From: Myxococcales bacterium
Lineage (GTDB): Bacteria > Myxococcota_A > SURF-8
NCBI GenBank assembly: GCA_003598065.1
Contig: QZKR01000028.1
Coordinates: forward strand, 1 to 64,000
Direction of reading: 5' to 3'
DNA length: 64,000 nt
The notes beneath the pieces are model-generated. The model was not told where the DNA came from. It saw nothing but the letters and a program-made list of their open reading frames with translations, and did no database searches. A program made the translations under genes and the position numbers. Positions within the stretch are counted from its first letter, which is position 1. Each line of letters opens with the position of its first letter. Positions 37,451 to 45,122 of this stretch are shown here, in pieces.

Positions 37451-38890
37451 TCACGGGCAGTCCTGGACGATCTCGGCGCGGAAACCCTCGATCATCACCA
37501 CGAGCGGGTCGCCGACGGCCGAACCGTCGAAGCCCGGCGAGGTGGCGATGCCCACGCCGTCCATGGCGGAGACGAGATCCTCCAGCGCGGCGTCGTAGTG
37601 GGCGTCGGCGAGGCAGAGGCCGGCGTGGGCGTCGAACATCGATCCGCCTTCGTAGACGCAGAAGCCGTCCGTCAGCGCGCAGAACTGGTTCACCATCTGT
37701 TCGTTTTTGCGATCCAGGTCCGCGTCCAGGAAAAATTCGTCCAGCCGCGCGTCGGTGACCATCAGGATCAGCCATTCGGCGACGAGGTCGCGGATCGCCG
37801 GCATCCCGCCCAGCCGGTTGAAGTAGACCAGCGCGCCGTCGGGATCGGAAACGACGTCGGCGCGCGCGGCTTCGAAAATCGCCATCAACTCATCGCCCGG
37901 CAGATCGGCGTCGAACGACTCGCTGTGCGCGATACCGCGGCGGTCCATGGCGGCGGCGAGATCTTCCAGGTAGGCGTCGAACATGGCGTTGGTGATCGCC
38001 ATCTGTTCGTGGGCCGGACCCAACGGCGAGCCGAAGTAGGTGCAGCCGCCGCCCGCCGCATGGCAGATCCAGCTATACAGGAGGTTGTTCATAGTGGGAA
38101 CGTCGGCGTGCGCGAAGAGCCAGCCGATGCGCTCGTCCTCGACCGCCTGATTGGTGAACTCGGCGATCAGCGCGCGGATGCCGGCCTCGCCGCCGAGTTC
38201 GACGAACAGCGGATACTCGCAATGCGGCGCATCGCCCCACCCGACGCAGACGCCGCCCTGGCCGGCGCAGTTCTCGATGACGGTCCAGCGCATGCAGCCG
38301 TGCTCGTCCCGGCCGCAGCGGCTAAGAGCGTCGCCTTCGCAGGACAGATCGCCGGTCCCGCAATCGGCGCTGTCGCACTCGAAAAATTCGTCCTCGGGGA
38401 AAAGCTCCCTGGTGTCGATCTCCATTTCGTCGTCGCCGTCGGTTTCAATGTCGTCGTCCGTCCCGTCGAGGTCGTCGAGTTCGTCGTCGCCGTCCGGGCC
38501 ATCGTCGTCCGTCGCGTCGCCGTCCGACGCCTCGCCATCGCTTTCCTCGCCGTCCGAGACGTCGCCATCGGCCTCCGCGTCGCCGTCCGGCTGCGCTTCG
38601 CATTTCCCCTGCGCCGTGCAACGTTCGCCGCCGGCGCAGGCCCCGCAGGATTGACCGCAGAGCGGGTCGGGACCGCAGACGCGCTCCCCGCAGTTCGGCC
38701 AGCAGAGGCATTGGCAGGCCTCCCAGCCCGAACCGTCCTGGCGGCAAAGCTGCGCGCCGGTCTGCCCGCCGCCGCAGTCGCAACCCTGCTGCGCGCCCGG
38801 CTCGCAGACGTTCTCTTGGCCTCCGCCGCCGCAGCCGGTCAGCGCCAACAGCGCCGCCGCTATGCCGATGAGGAAAGCTTGCGCGCGCAT
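37451..38890 (-). CDS. DGD lipoprotein with two truncated-hemoglobin domains
   Basis: 479 aa with a signal peptide ending ALLALTGC (Cys20). A Cys-rich module (about 25-98) and an acidic DGD-type spacer (about 101-156) precede a second Cys-rich stretch. Two tandem group-1-like truncated globin domains follow (about 228-345 and 355-475). Each keeps a proximal-His pattern: His294 in GPAHEQMAIT and His422 in FDAHAGLCLA. Tyr285 and Tyr413 lie before each His. Each domain has a CX6C pair (276/283, 404/411) that could form an exported-protein disulfide. Heme and gas binding at the cell surface are inference. Confidence 0.82.
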   Translation of the reverse strand: MRAQAFLIGIAAALLALTGCGGGGQENVCEPGAQQGCDCGGGQTGAQLCRQDGSGWEACQCLCWPNCGERVCGPDPLCGQSCGACAGGERCTAQGKCEAQPDGDAEADGDVSDGEESDGEASDGDATDDDGPDGDDELDDLDGTDDDIETDGDDEMEIDTRELFPEDEFFECDSADCGTGDLSCEGDALSRCGRDEHGCMRWTVIENCAGQGGVCVGWGDAPHCEYPLFVELGGEAGIRALIAEFTNQAVEDERIGWLFAHADVPTMNNLLYSWICHAAGGGCTYFGSPLGPAHEQMAITNAMFDAYLEDLAAAMDRRGIAHSESFDADLPGDELMAIFEAARADVVSDPDGALVYFNRLGGMPAIRDLVAEWLILMVTDARLDEFFLDADLDRKNEQMVNQFCALTDGFCVYEGGSMFDAHAGLCLADAHYDAALEDLVSAMDGVGIATSPGFDGSAVGDPLVVMIEGFRAEIVQDCP

Positions 38891-39242
38891 GGCGACTCTC
38901 TCCCGTTGCCGAATGTTCCATTCACAAGAGGATTGTTTCATCAAACGGCGGGTTTGGCAAGCGGGGGATTTAGTGGTGATTTAGTGGGCGATTTAGTGGG
39001 TTTCGCGACTTCGACCGCCCGACCTTCGCGCGCCGAGGCGTACAGGGCTCGGAATGAGGTTTTCAACAACCTGTCAAGGTTTACCTGATGGGCGCTTGTA
39101 TGATATAGATTCCCCGGGCTGAATGGCTCAACCCGCAACCGCGGACGAAAGCGCCTCGGGTTTCCAGAAATTGAAGGCCGATCAGAGTCCGTAAGGAGAA
39201 CTGGCGTACAGCGACGACCTTCTTGGCATAAGGAGTAGACTC
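38891..39242. other. 352-nt intergenic region with gene remnant and short tandem repeat
   Basis: Contains three near-copies of GATTTAGTGG at about 38968-39000, then a 43-nt fragment matching the 3' end of the Gfo/Idh gene downstream (39006-39048). The rest is the cysteine synthase leader with an AAGGAG SD. A TATGAT at about 39099 may be its -10, but no good -35 pairs with it. Confidence 0.55.
39006..39048. repeat. Direct repeat, copy 1 (upstream of cysteine synthase)
   Basis: A 43-nt sequence identical at 41 of 43 positions to 40258-40300. On the minus strand it still encodes ALYASAREGRAVEV, the C-terminus of the Gfo/Idh oxidoreductase. It is therefore a remnant of a duplicated gene end, not a gene itself. 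Confidence 0.85.
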
Positions 39243-40157
39243 ATGCTGCGTCGTGGATCGGTTCTGGATCTCATTGGCAAGACCCCTATGCTCTCGATCT
39301 CCTCCGATTACTCCCACCCCATCTTTGCCAAGGCGGAGTTTCTGAACCCAGGCGGCTCGATCAAGGACAGGATCGCCTTGCATTTGATCGTCTGCGCCGA
39401 GAAAGAGGGAAAACTTAAGCCCGGCTCGATCATCGTCGAGGCGACCAGCGGAAACACCGGGATCGGCGTCGCCTTGGTCGGGGTTCAGAAGGGATATAAA
39501 GTCGTCATCGTCATGCCCGAGTCGATGAGCGAGGAGCGTAAAAAAATCATTCGCGCGCTGGGGGCGGAACTGGTGCCCACGCCCACCAGCAAGAGCATCC
39601 AAGGCGCGGTGGACAAGGCCGCCGATTTGGCCGTTCGAAACCGGGACGCCTGGCTGGTGGACCAGTTCAACAATCCCCACAATCCGGAGGTGCACTACCA
39701 AACCACGGGGCCCGAGATCTGGGAGCAGATGGAGGGGGTCGTGGACGCCTTCGTGGCGGGCGTCGGCAGCGGCGGGACCTTGCAGGGTGTCGGCAAATTT
39801 CTGAAGGAGAAGAATCCGAAGCTCAAGCTTGTCGCCGTCGAGCCGGAGGGCGCATCCGCCCTTCTGCAACAGGAGCCGGGTTTGCACAAACTGCATCAAA
39901 TCCAGGGCATCGGCGACGGCTTCATCCCGGCGGTGCTCGACACCTCGATGATCGACGAGGTGATTTGCGTCTCCGACGACGATGCGATCCACCAGACCCG
40001 TCTGCTGGCGCGCAAACAAGGCCTGTTGGTGGGCACCTCCTCGGGGGCCAATGTCTGGGCGGCGCGCAAGGTGTTCGAAGAACTGGGTCCCAATGCAAAG
40101 GTCGTGACGGTCTTGCCCGACCGCGCCGAGCGCTACTTCTCCACCGCGCTCATCTAA
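39243..40157 (+). CDS. cysK: Cysteine synthase (O-acetylserine sulfhydrylase A type)
   Basis: 304 aa PLP enzyme making cysteine from O-acetylserine and sulfide. PLP lysine Lys41 is in NPGGSIKDRIA. SGNTGIG (substrate loop), GSGGTLQGVG (phosphate loop) and the C-terminal GTSSGAN are intact. Cystathionine beta-synthase-like or O-phosphoserine specificity cannot be excluded. SD AAGGAG. Flanked by 43-nt direct repeats, suggesting the segment arrived by recombination. Confidence 0.92.
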   Translation: MLRRGSVLDLIGKTPMLSISSDYSHPIFAKAEFLNPGGSIKDRIALHLIVCAEKEGKLKPGSIIVEATSGNTGIGVALVGVQKGYKVVIVMPESMSEERKKIIRALGAELVPTPTSKSIQGAVDKAADLAVRNRDAWLVDQFNNPHNPEVHYQTTGPEIWEQMEGVVDAFVAGVGSGGTLQGVGKFLKEKNPKLKLVAVEPEGASALLQQEPGLHKLHQIQGIGDGFIPAVLDTSMIDEVICVSDDDAIHQTRLLARKQGLLVGTSSGANVWAARKVFEELGPNAKVVTVLPDRAERYFSTALI

Positions 40158-40246
40158 ATTGTAGCTTGCCAAAACAGGATCGGGAGTGATTTCGGCTGCG
40201 GGTTGGCGCAAGCCATGGCGCGCATCAAGCCGGCCCCGATGTCCTT

Positions 40247-41236
40247 TTAGCGTCTCCCGACTTCGACGGCCCGGCCTTCGCGCGCCGAGGCGTACAGGGC
40301 GTCGATGACGTCCATGTTGGCGACGGCGTCGTCCACGCCCCAACGCGGCGCGCGGTCCTCCCGCAACGCCCGCGCGAAGTCGTCGGCTTCCAGGCCGTAG
40401 ATATTGCCGCCGGCCGTGCGGATCGTTTCCGTACCGGCGTCGGTGATCAGCGTTACATCGACGCCTTCGGCGTAAGGATGCCAGGGCCGCTCGGTGACGA
40501 GAACGCCGGCCGCGCCGACAATCTCCGCTCGCTGCCTTTTCTGCGCCGCGAAGCTGGCGACGAACTCGGCGAAGACGCCGTCCGCGAACTCCATCATGCC
40601 GACGAACGTCTCATCGACGGCGGCGCGGCGGGCGAAGCCGGAAACGCGCCGCGGTTCGCCGCCGGCGATCAACCGCGACAAATTGACGCCGTAGCAGCCG
40701 AGATCCATGAGCACGCCGCCGGCCAGGGCCGGATCGGCTTGAACGATCGTCGGGTCGCGAAGCAGGTAGGTGAAGGTGGAGGAAATCGACGCCAGCCGCC
40801 CGAGCCGGCCCGAGCGCAGGTAATCGAGCGCCAGGTCGTAGAGCGGGTGGAAGCGGTACATGAACGCCTCGGCCACGGCGAGCCCGGTTTCGCGCGCCAT
40901 TTTCGCTACCTGGCGCGCTTCGGCGGCGTCGGCGGCGAACGGCTTTTCGCAGAGCACCGGCAGGCCGGCGCGAAGCGCGCGGATCGTCCATTCGGCGTGC
41001 AGGCTGTTGGGCAGCGGATTGTAGATCGCATCGACGACGCCGGCGCGCAGCAGTTCGTCGTAGGAACCGTAGGCGTGCGGAATGCCGTTTTGCTCGGCCC
41101 AGGCGCGCGCCTTGGCGTAGTCGCGGCTGGCGATGGCCGCCACCTCGCCGGTCTCGCCTTCCCCGATGCCCTTGATAAGCTGGCGCGCGATCTTGGCGCA
41201 GCCCAGAATGCCCCAGCGGATCTTTTTCATTTTCAT
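40247..41236 (-). CDS. Gfo/Idh/MocA-family oxidoreductase
   Basis: 329 aa NAD(P)-dependent sugar or diol dehydrogenase-like protein. Rossmann start IRWGILGCAKIARQLIKGI, the EKPFA motif (LCEKPFAADA) with catalytic-type Lys, and LMDLGCYGVNLSRL in the C-terminal domain. It resembles the D-xylose/dihydrodiol dehydrogenase branch. Begins 4 nt after the upstream lipoprotein gene. Its 3' end is duplicated at 39006-39048. Confidence 0.87.
   Translation of the reverse strand: MKMKKIRWGILGCAKIARQLIKGIGEGETGEVAAIASRDYAKARAWAEQNGIPHAYGSYDELLRAGVVDAIYNPLPNSLHAEWTIRALRAGLPVLCEKPFAADAAEARQVAKMARETGLAVAEAFMYRFHPLYDLALDYLRSGRLGRLASISSTFTYLLRDPTIVQADPALAGGVLMDLGCYGVNLSRLIAGGEPRRVSGFARRAAVDETFVGMMEFADGVFAEFVASFAAQKRQRAEIVGAAGVLVTERPWHPYAEGVDVTLITDAGTETIRTAGGNIYGLEADDFARALREDRAPRWGVDDAVANMDVIDALYASAREGRAVEVGRR
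40258..40300. repeat. Direct repeat, copy 2 (within the Gfo/Idh 3' end)
   Basis: Parent copy of the 43-nt repeat at 39006-39048, in the same orientation; two mismatches. Together the pair bracket the cysteine synthase gene. Confidence 0.85.
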
Positions 41237-41240
41237 GGCC

Positions 41241-41957
41241 TCACGGATTATTCGCCGGCGGCTGCACGTCGCCCGCTCTCAGCGCCACGTCGAAGCGGCC
41301 ATTGTCGCCAAGCACGCCAGCCGGCCCGTCAAGTTCGGCGGCGGTTTGCGGCAGCGGTGCGGAAAAAACTTCTTTGCCGTCCGCCGCCACCTTCAGATTT
41401 TCATCGACGATGAAGGCGGCCAGATTATGCAGGCCGTCTTTTTCGATAGTCGGCGCCGCCGCCGTTCCGAGCGACGTTTCGCCGACGTCGCCGCACAGCC
41501 AGCGCGTGCGTTTGCCGGGGTTGCGCTTCAGCCGGGCTTCGATTCTGGATTCAGGCGCGATCGTCCAGACCACGAAAATCCCGTTGCAGGCGTCGTCGGT
41601 GCGCAAGGACAAACCGACCTGAGGACTTATGTCTGGGCCGTCGCCGCCGATAGAACCCCGGTAACGAAAGCTCAGCACCGCCGCCGTGTCGCCGCTTTTT
41701 TTTCGCACGGCGCGCCATGTCGGCGCGTCGATCCGCAAGAAGCCTCGCGGGCCCTCGACGCGTTCGCCGGCGGTCACGGTGAAGCCTTCCGCATCGACAA
41801 TCTTTAGCGTGGCCGGCGGAAACGTCGTCGGAATCGCGTCGGATGGCAGGGGGTGCAACTCGGCGCAGGCGAAAAGCGCGAATGCAGCCGGCAGGGCGAG
41901 CGCCGCCAAGACCCACGGCGCTCCCGTTGATTTAAAGTGCAAGCGTTCTCTGGCCAA
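41241..41957 (-). CDS. Putative lipoprotein of unknown function
   Basis: 238 aa. Starts at TTG with SD GAGGCG 6 nt upstream. Hydrophobic helix then FALFACAEL, a plausible lipobox. The rest looks all-beta (LSFRYRGSIGG, GLHNLAAFIVDENLKVAADG) like a concanavalin/jelly-roll carbohydrate-binding fold, but I recognise no family. It has no DGD tract. Likely co-transcribed with the Gfo/Idh oxidoreductase. Confidence 0.65.
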   Translation of the reverse strand: MARERLHFKSTGAPWVLAALALPAAFALFACAELHPLPSDAIPTTFPPATLKIVDAEGFTVTAGERVEGPRGFLRIDAPTWRAVRKKSGDTAAVLSFRYRGSIGGDGPDISPQVGLSLRTDDACNGIFVVWTIAPESRIEARLKRNPGKRTRWLCGDVGETSLGTAAAPTIEKDGLHNLAAFIVDENLKVAADGKEVFSAPLPQTAAELDGPAGVLGDNGRFDVALRAGDVQPPANNP

Positions 41958-42085
41958 CCGTCGCCTCGTTTGTTTTTTCCCGATTCTCCGGCGTTTCCGA
42001 TCGCGCTCATTGAACCACAGGGCAGGCCGTTTGGCCAGTGGCGTTCTGGACGGAGAGCGGCAGGCAAGATTCGGCCGGGCTGCAA

Positions 42086-42118
42086 AAAGCCGCGCCCCGG
42101 GGATAACCCCGGGGCGCG
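42086..42118 (-). terminator. Rho-independent terminator of the DGD gene ending at 42154
   Basis: A 12-nt perfect GC stem (42091-42102 with 42107-42118, loop ataa) followed on the minus strand by CTTTTTG. Very stable. Confidence 0.88.
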
Positions 42119-42153
42119 GAGAGTCGCGGAAGCTTCGACGAAATCAGAGTAAG

Positions 42154-43293
42154 TCAACGCGCCGGCGTCACGATGACGATGGGGCAGTTGACGAGCGCCG
42201 CGCCCTCGACCAGCAGCGCCGCGTCCAGGGCGTCCGTGATGTTCATCACCTCGGCGAAGTCGGCGTTGTCGTAGATGTTCACGTCCCACAGCGGCGAGTA
42301 AGGGGCGTCCGTCGGGATCGTCTGAACGACGTTGTGCGTCTGATCCGAGCCTTCTTCGGTGACGAAACCGGAGGCCGGGCCGCTGGCCGGATTCTCCGGG
42401 TCGGGATTGATGTTGAAGGTCACGTAGATGTCGGAGACCGGCGTCTGGCCGCCGTCCAGCATCAGGTCCTTCTCCACGAAATTGAAGTAGCTCACGACCT
42501 TGCCCTTGTACCAGCCGCGGGTCAGACCCGTGTCGCCGTCGCCGAAGCGCTTGGTGGCTGTCGAGCCTTCGGGCACGATGGGACAGTTGACGACAATGTC
42601 GGTTCCCTCGATGTCGAAGCCCTTCTCCTGGATCTCGGTCAGACTGGTGACGGTGTTGGCGACGTAATCGGCGGGGACGGCGACCTTCTGGACGTTCCAG
42701 AAGTCGTTGTAGCCGGCGTCTCCGGGGATGACGTCAACGATGTTGAGCTGGCCCTCGACGGGCATGTCCTCGCCTTCGCGGAAAAGAGCGAAGATGGGGG
42801 CGGGGGTCCGGCTCATGACGTCGAAGTTGTAGTACTCCACTTTCTCGCCGCTGGGCCCGAGGCCCTTGGTGATGAAAGGTCCCTGGTCGAAGTCGATGGG
42901 TTGATTCGGTCCGGGCAGACCGTTCTCGGGCGTGCGGACCATCAGGGTTCCGGCCGCTTCGCTGAAGCGGTCGATCATCGCCTTCTCGGCGGTGTCGGGA
43001 TCCTTCGGTACGTCGCCGTCGGTCGTGTCGCCGTCGGTCGTGTCGCCGTCGGTCGTGTCGCCGTCGGTCGTGTCGCCGTCGGTCATATCGCCGTCAGGCG
43101 TGTCGCCGTCGGTCATGTCGCCGTCGGTCGTGTCGCCGTCGGTCATATCGCCGTCGCTTGCGTCGCCATCGCTCGCGTCGCCGTCTTCGGCCATATCGCC
43201 GTCCGTCGTACTATCCCCGTCCGATGTGTCGCAGGCGACAAGCGCCAGCACGGCGAACATCGGCAGCATCCATTGCAAAGCAAGTTTTCTCAT
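42154..43293 (-). CDS. DGD-tract lipoprotein of unknown function
   Basis: 379 aa with a signal peptide ending LALVAC. A nearly pure spacer of about 15 xxDGD units, mostly TTDGD and MTDGD, follows directly. The body shows a loose internal duplication: VIPGDAGYNDFWNV and later TIPTDAPYSPLWDVNIYDN, each followed by a stretch ending VNCPIV. No enzyme motif was recognised. The ATG at 43293 has a strong GAGGAGG SD, and a stable terminator ends the monocistronic transcript. Confidence 0.82.
   Translation of the reverse strand: MRKLALQWMLPMFAVLALVACDTSDGDSTTDGDMAEDGDASDGDASDGDMTDGDTTDGDMTDGDTPDGDMTDGDTTDGDTTDGDTTDGDTTDGDVPKDPDTAEKAMIDRFSEAAGTLMVRTPENGLPGPNQPIDFDQGPFITKGLGPSGEKVEYYNFDVMSRTPAPIFALFREGEDMPVEGQLNIVDVIPGDAGYNDFWNVQKVAVPADYVANTVTSLTEIQEKGFDIEGTDIVVNCPIVPEGSTATKRFGDGDTGLTRGWYKGKVVSYFNFVEKDLMLDGGQTPVSDIYVTFNINPDPENPASGPASGFVTEEGSDQTHNVVQTIPTDAPYSPLWDVNIYDNADFAEVMNITDALDAALLVEGAALVNCPIVIVTPAR
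43010..43225. repeat. 15-nt tandem repeat encoding the DGD tract
   Basis: Consecutive near-identical copies of gtgtcgccgtcggtc (plus-strand reading), the cleanest DNA-level repeat of all DGD genes. The 15-nt period preserves reading frame if units are gained or lost. Confidence 0.85.
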
Positions 43294-43516
43294 GGGTCGT
43301 CCTCCTCTATCCGAAAGTGTGTTTCGTCCTCGTGGCAGTCCCAAACCTCGTTAGCCCTTGCCTGAATTTCCGGCGGGCTTTTCGTACTCACCCTTGGATA
43401 CGGTGTGGGGGGAAGGACGGTTACAAAGGAAAGCAAGAATGTTTTAACGGCGTGATATTACACAATAATAAACGGATTATGGCTTCAGGCGCGGTGGCGG
43501 AAAGGCTGGGGAAATT

Positions 43517-44296
43517 TCAGTTTTGCCGTCGGCGCAACAGGATGTAGACGCCAAGCAGCGGCAACAGAACGGACGCGTGGCCGAGCGCCAAGTGGAAGGG
43601 ATCCGGGACCGGGCAATGGAGTTGCAGGGCGATGTTGCCCACGAGCGCCGCGGCGGCGACGGCGAAAAACGACCGGCGCGCCGAGCCCAACGAGCCGCGC
43701 TCCAGCGCCCAGAGAAGCCAGACGAACGGCAGGCCGCTGACCGTCCCGAAGATCAGGCAGGCAAGGGCCGCCTTGGGCGTGTGATCGTGAAACGCGGGAA
43801 CAAGCCATTCGCCCGTGTACGCGTGGGGCAGGAGGGCGAAGAGCCAAGGCATGAAAACGGCGACGACCGCCACGAGAAAAAGCGCCGTTCGCGACGGTTC
43901 GGGTTTGTAGAGCGGTCTTAAACCATATAAAAACAATGCGGCGGCGGCGGCGGCGAAGGCGGCGAGGGCGGCCGCCATGCGGCCGAGCGGATAGCGCCCG
44001 AAATCGGGACGCCGCATGAACAGCAGGACGAATACGCTGAGCGCCAGAAGCGCCAGGACGAGCAACCCTAGCCGCTTGCCGGTCGCCAGACTGCGCAAGC
44101 GGCTGGCAAGGCCGCGCTCCGCCTTCAGCCTGGCGTCCAAATCCCCTTTCAGGCGCGAAACCTCCGTCCCGGCGGTCTGCTCGCGCACGCGGGCCAGCAG
44201 ACGGGCCAGCGTCTCGCCCTCGGGACCGCCGGCGGCGCCGGGCGTCACGGGGGAGCGGTGGGATTTATCCTGATCCATAACCATCTTCGCTTCCAT
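43517..44296 (-). CDS. Putative membrane anti-sigma factor (NrsF/DUF1109-like)
   Basis: 259 aa. A soluble N-terminus of about 75 residues is followed by six hydrophobic helices. IALQLHCPVPDPFHLALGHA in the last loop resembles the His/Cys motif of the NrsF/DUF1109 family, which sequesters its partner ECF sigma factor. It follows an ECF sigma gene by 68 nt. Start uncertain: two further in-frame ATG codons lie within seven codons of 44296. Confidence 0.65.
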   Translation of the reverse strand: MEAKMVMDQDKSHRSPVTPGAAGGPEGETLARLLARVREQTAGTEVSRLKGDLDARLKAERGLASRLRSLATGKRLGLLVLALLALSVFVLLFMRRPDFGRYPLGRMAAALAAFAAAAAALFLYGLRPLYKPEPSRTALFLVAVVAVFMPWLFALLPHAYTGEWLVPAFHDHTPKAALACLIFGTVSGLPFVWLLWALERGSLGSARRSFFAVAAAALVGNIALQLHCPVPDPFHLALGHASVLLPLLGVYILLRRRQN

Positions 44297-44364
44297 CCAA
44301 CGGCGTTCGGCCGCCTCGATTTCTCCTTACTATACATTATGCGCTCCCAGGCGGAGCAGTTACA

Positions 44365-44898
44365 TTATCCCGGCTCCAAATACTGCTTCAACTTCTCGTA
44401 GCCGCGATGGGCGCGGACTTTCACCGCGCTGAGCGACGCCCCCACCATCGCCGCGATTTCGGGGAAGCTGAAGCCTTCCATCCAATGCAGCGTGATGACT
44501 TCGCGCTGATCGTCGTTGAGTCTGCCCAAAGCCTCCTGGACGCGCCGCGCCTCGTCGTCATGCTCGATGTCGTGCGCCTCCACCGACGGTTCATGGCCGG
44601 TTTCCAAGTCCAGCGGCGTTTCCGGGCGGCGCTTCTGCCGGCGGAAATGTTCGCGCTTGAGGTTGATGGCGATGGTGAACAGCCAGGGTTTCAGCCGTGC
44701 ATCAAGTTTGAAGTCATGCCGCGCGCGGTGCAACTGGAGAAAAGTTTCCTGAACGAGATCGTGGGCGTCCGCCTCGCGCGGCAGCTGTCGGCGCATGACG
44801 CGCAGCAGGATGGGGGCGTAACGGGCGAACAGTTCGTCGAACGCCTCCGAATCGCCCGCCACGTAGGCGGCCATCAATGCTTCGTCGGTCCGGTCCAT
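44365..44898 (-). CDS. ECF-family RNA polymerase sigma factor
   Basis: 177 aa. Region 2 runs from EAFDELFARYAPILLRV to HDLVQETFLQLHRARHDF. Region 4 carries the helix-turn-helix FPEIAAMVGASLSAVKVRAH. It directs transcription of a stress or envelope regulon. The downstream membrane gene is the probable anti-sigma. No ECF-type promoter pair was identified upstream. Confidence 0.93.
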   Translation of the reverse strand: MDRTDEALMAAYVAGDSEAFDELFARYAPILLRVMRRQLPREADAHDLVQETFLQLHRARHDFKLDARLKPWLFTIAINLKREHFRRQKRRPETPLDLETGHEPSVEAHDIEHDDEARRVQEALGRLNDDQREVITLHWMEGFSFPEIAAMVGASLSAVKVRAHRGYEKLKQYLEPG

Positions 44899-45057
44899 GG
44901 AACCCGCGCCTCAGCCCCGTCCGCTTGTCGAATGCGAAGCAGCTTATCGCGCGGCATGGGCGAAGGCAAAGAAAAAGGCCGTGCGGCGACGAATAAAACA
45001 TCGAAGGCGCGGCTCTGAATCCGCGCCGCAGCGGCTGGCGCGATTCAGGCCAATCGC

Positions 45058-45086
45058 TTGAGAACGGTCGGCGCATACGCTATGGT
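45058..45086 (+). promoter_or_regulatory. Sigma70-type promoter for the membrane protein at 45123
   Basis: TTGAGA and TATGGT are separated by 17 nt. The inferred start near 45093 gives a leader of about 30 nt with the GGAGGG SD. Confidence 0.6.
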
Positions 45087-45122
45087 GCTCACGATCGGTC
45101 GGGCTTGGGAGGGTAAAAAATA

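Noticed and set aside
38941-39138. 65-codon ORF between the globin lipoprotein and cysteine synthase
   Set aside because: Its only recognisable part is the duplicated Gfo/Idh C-terminus; no start signal.
43010-43225. Regular short repeats resembling a CRISPR or satellite array
   Set aside because: The period is 15 nt without spacers and lies in frame within a lipoprotein gene; it encodes the DGD tract.
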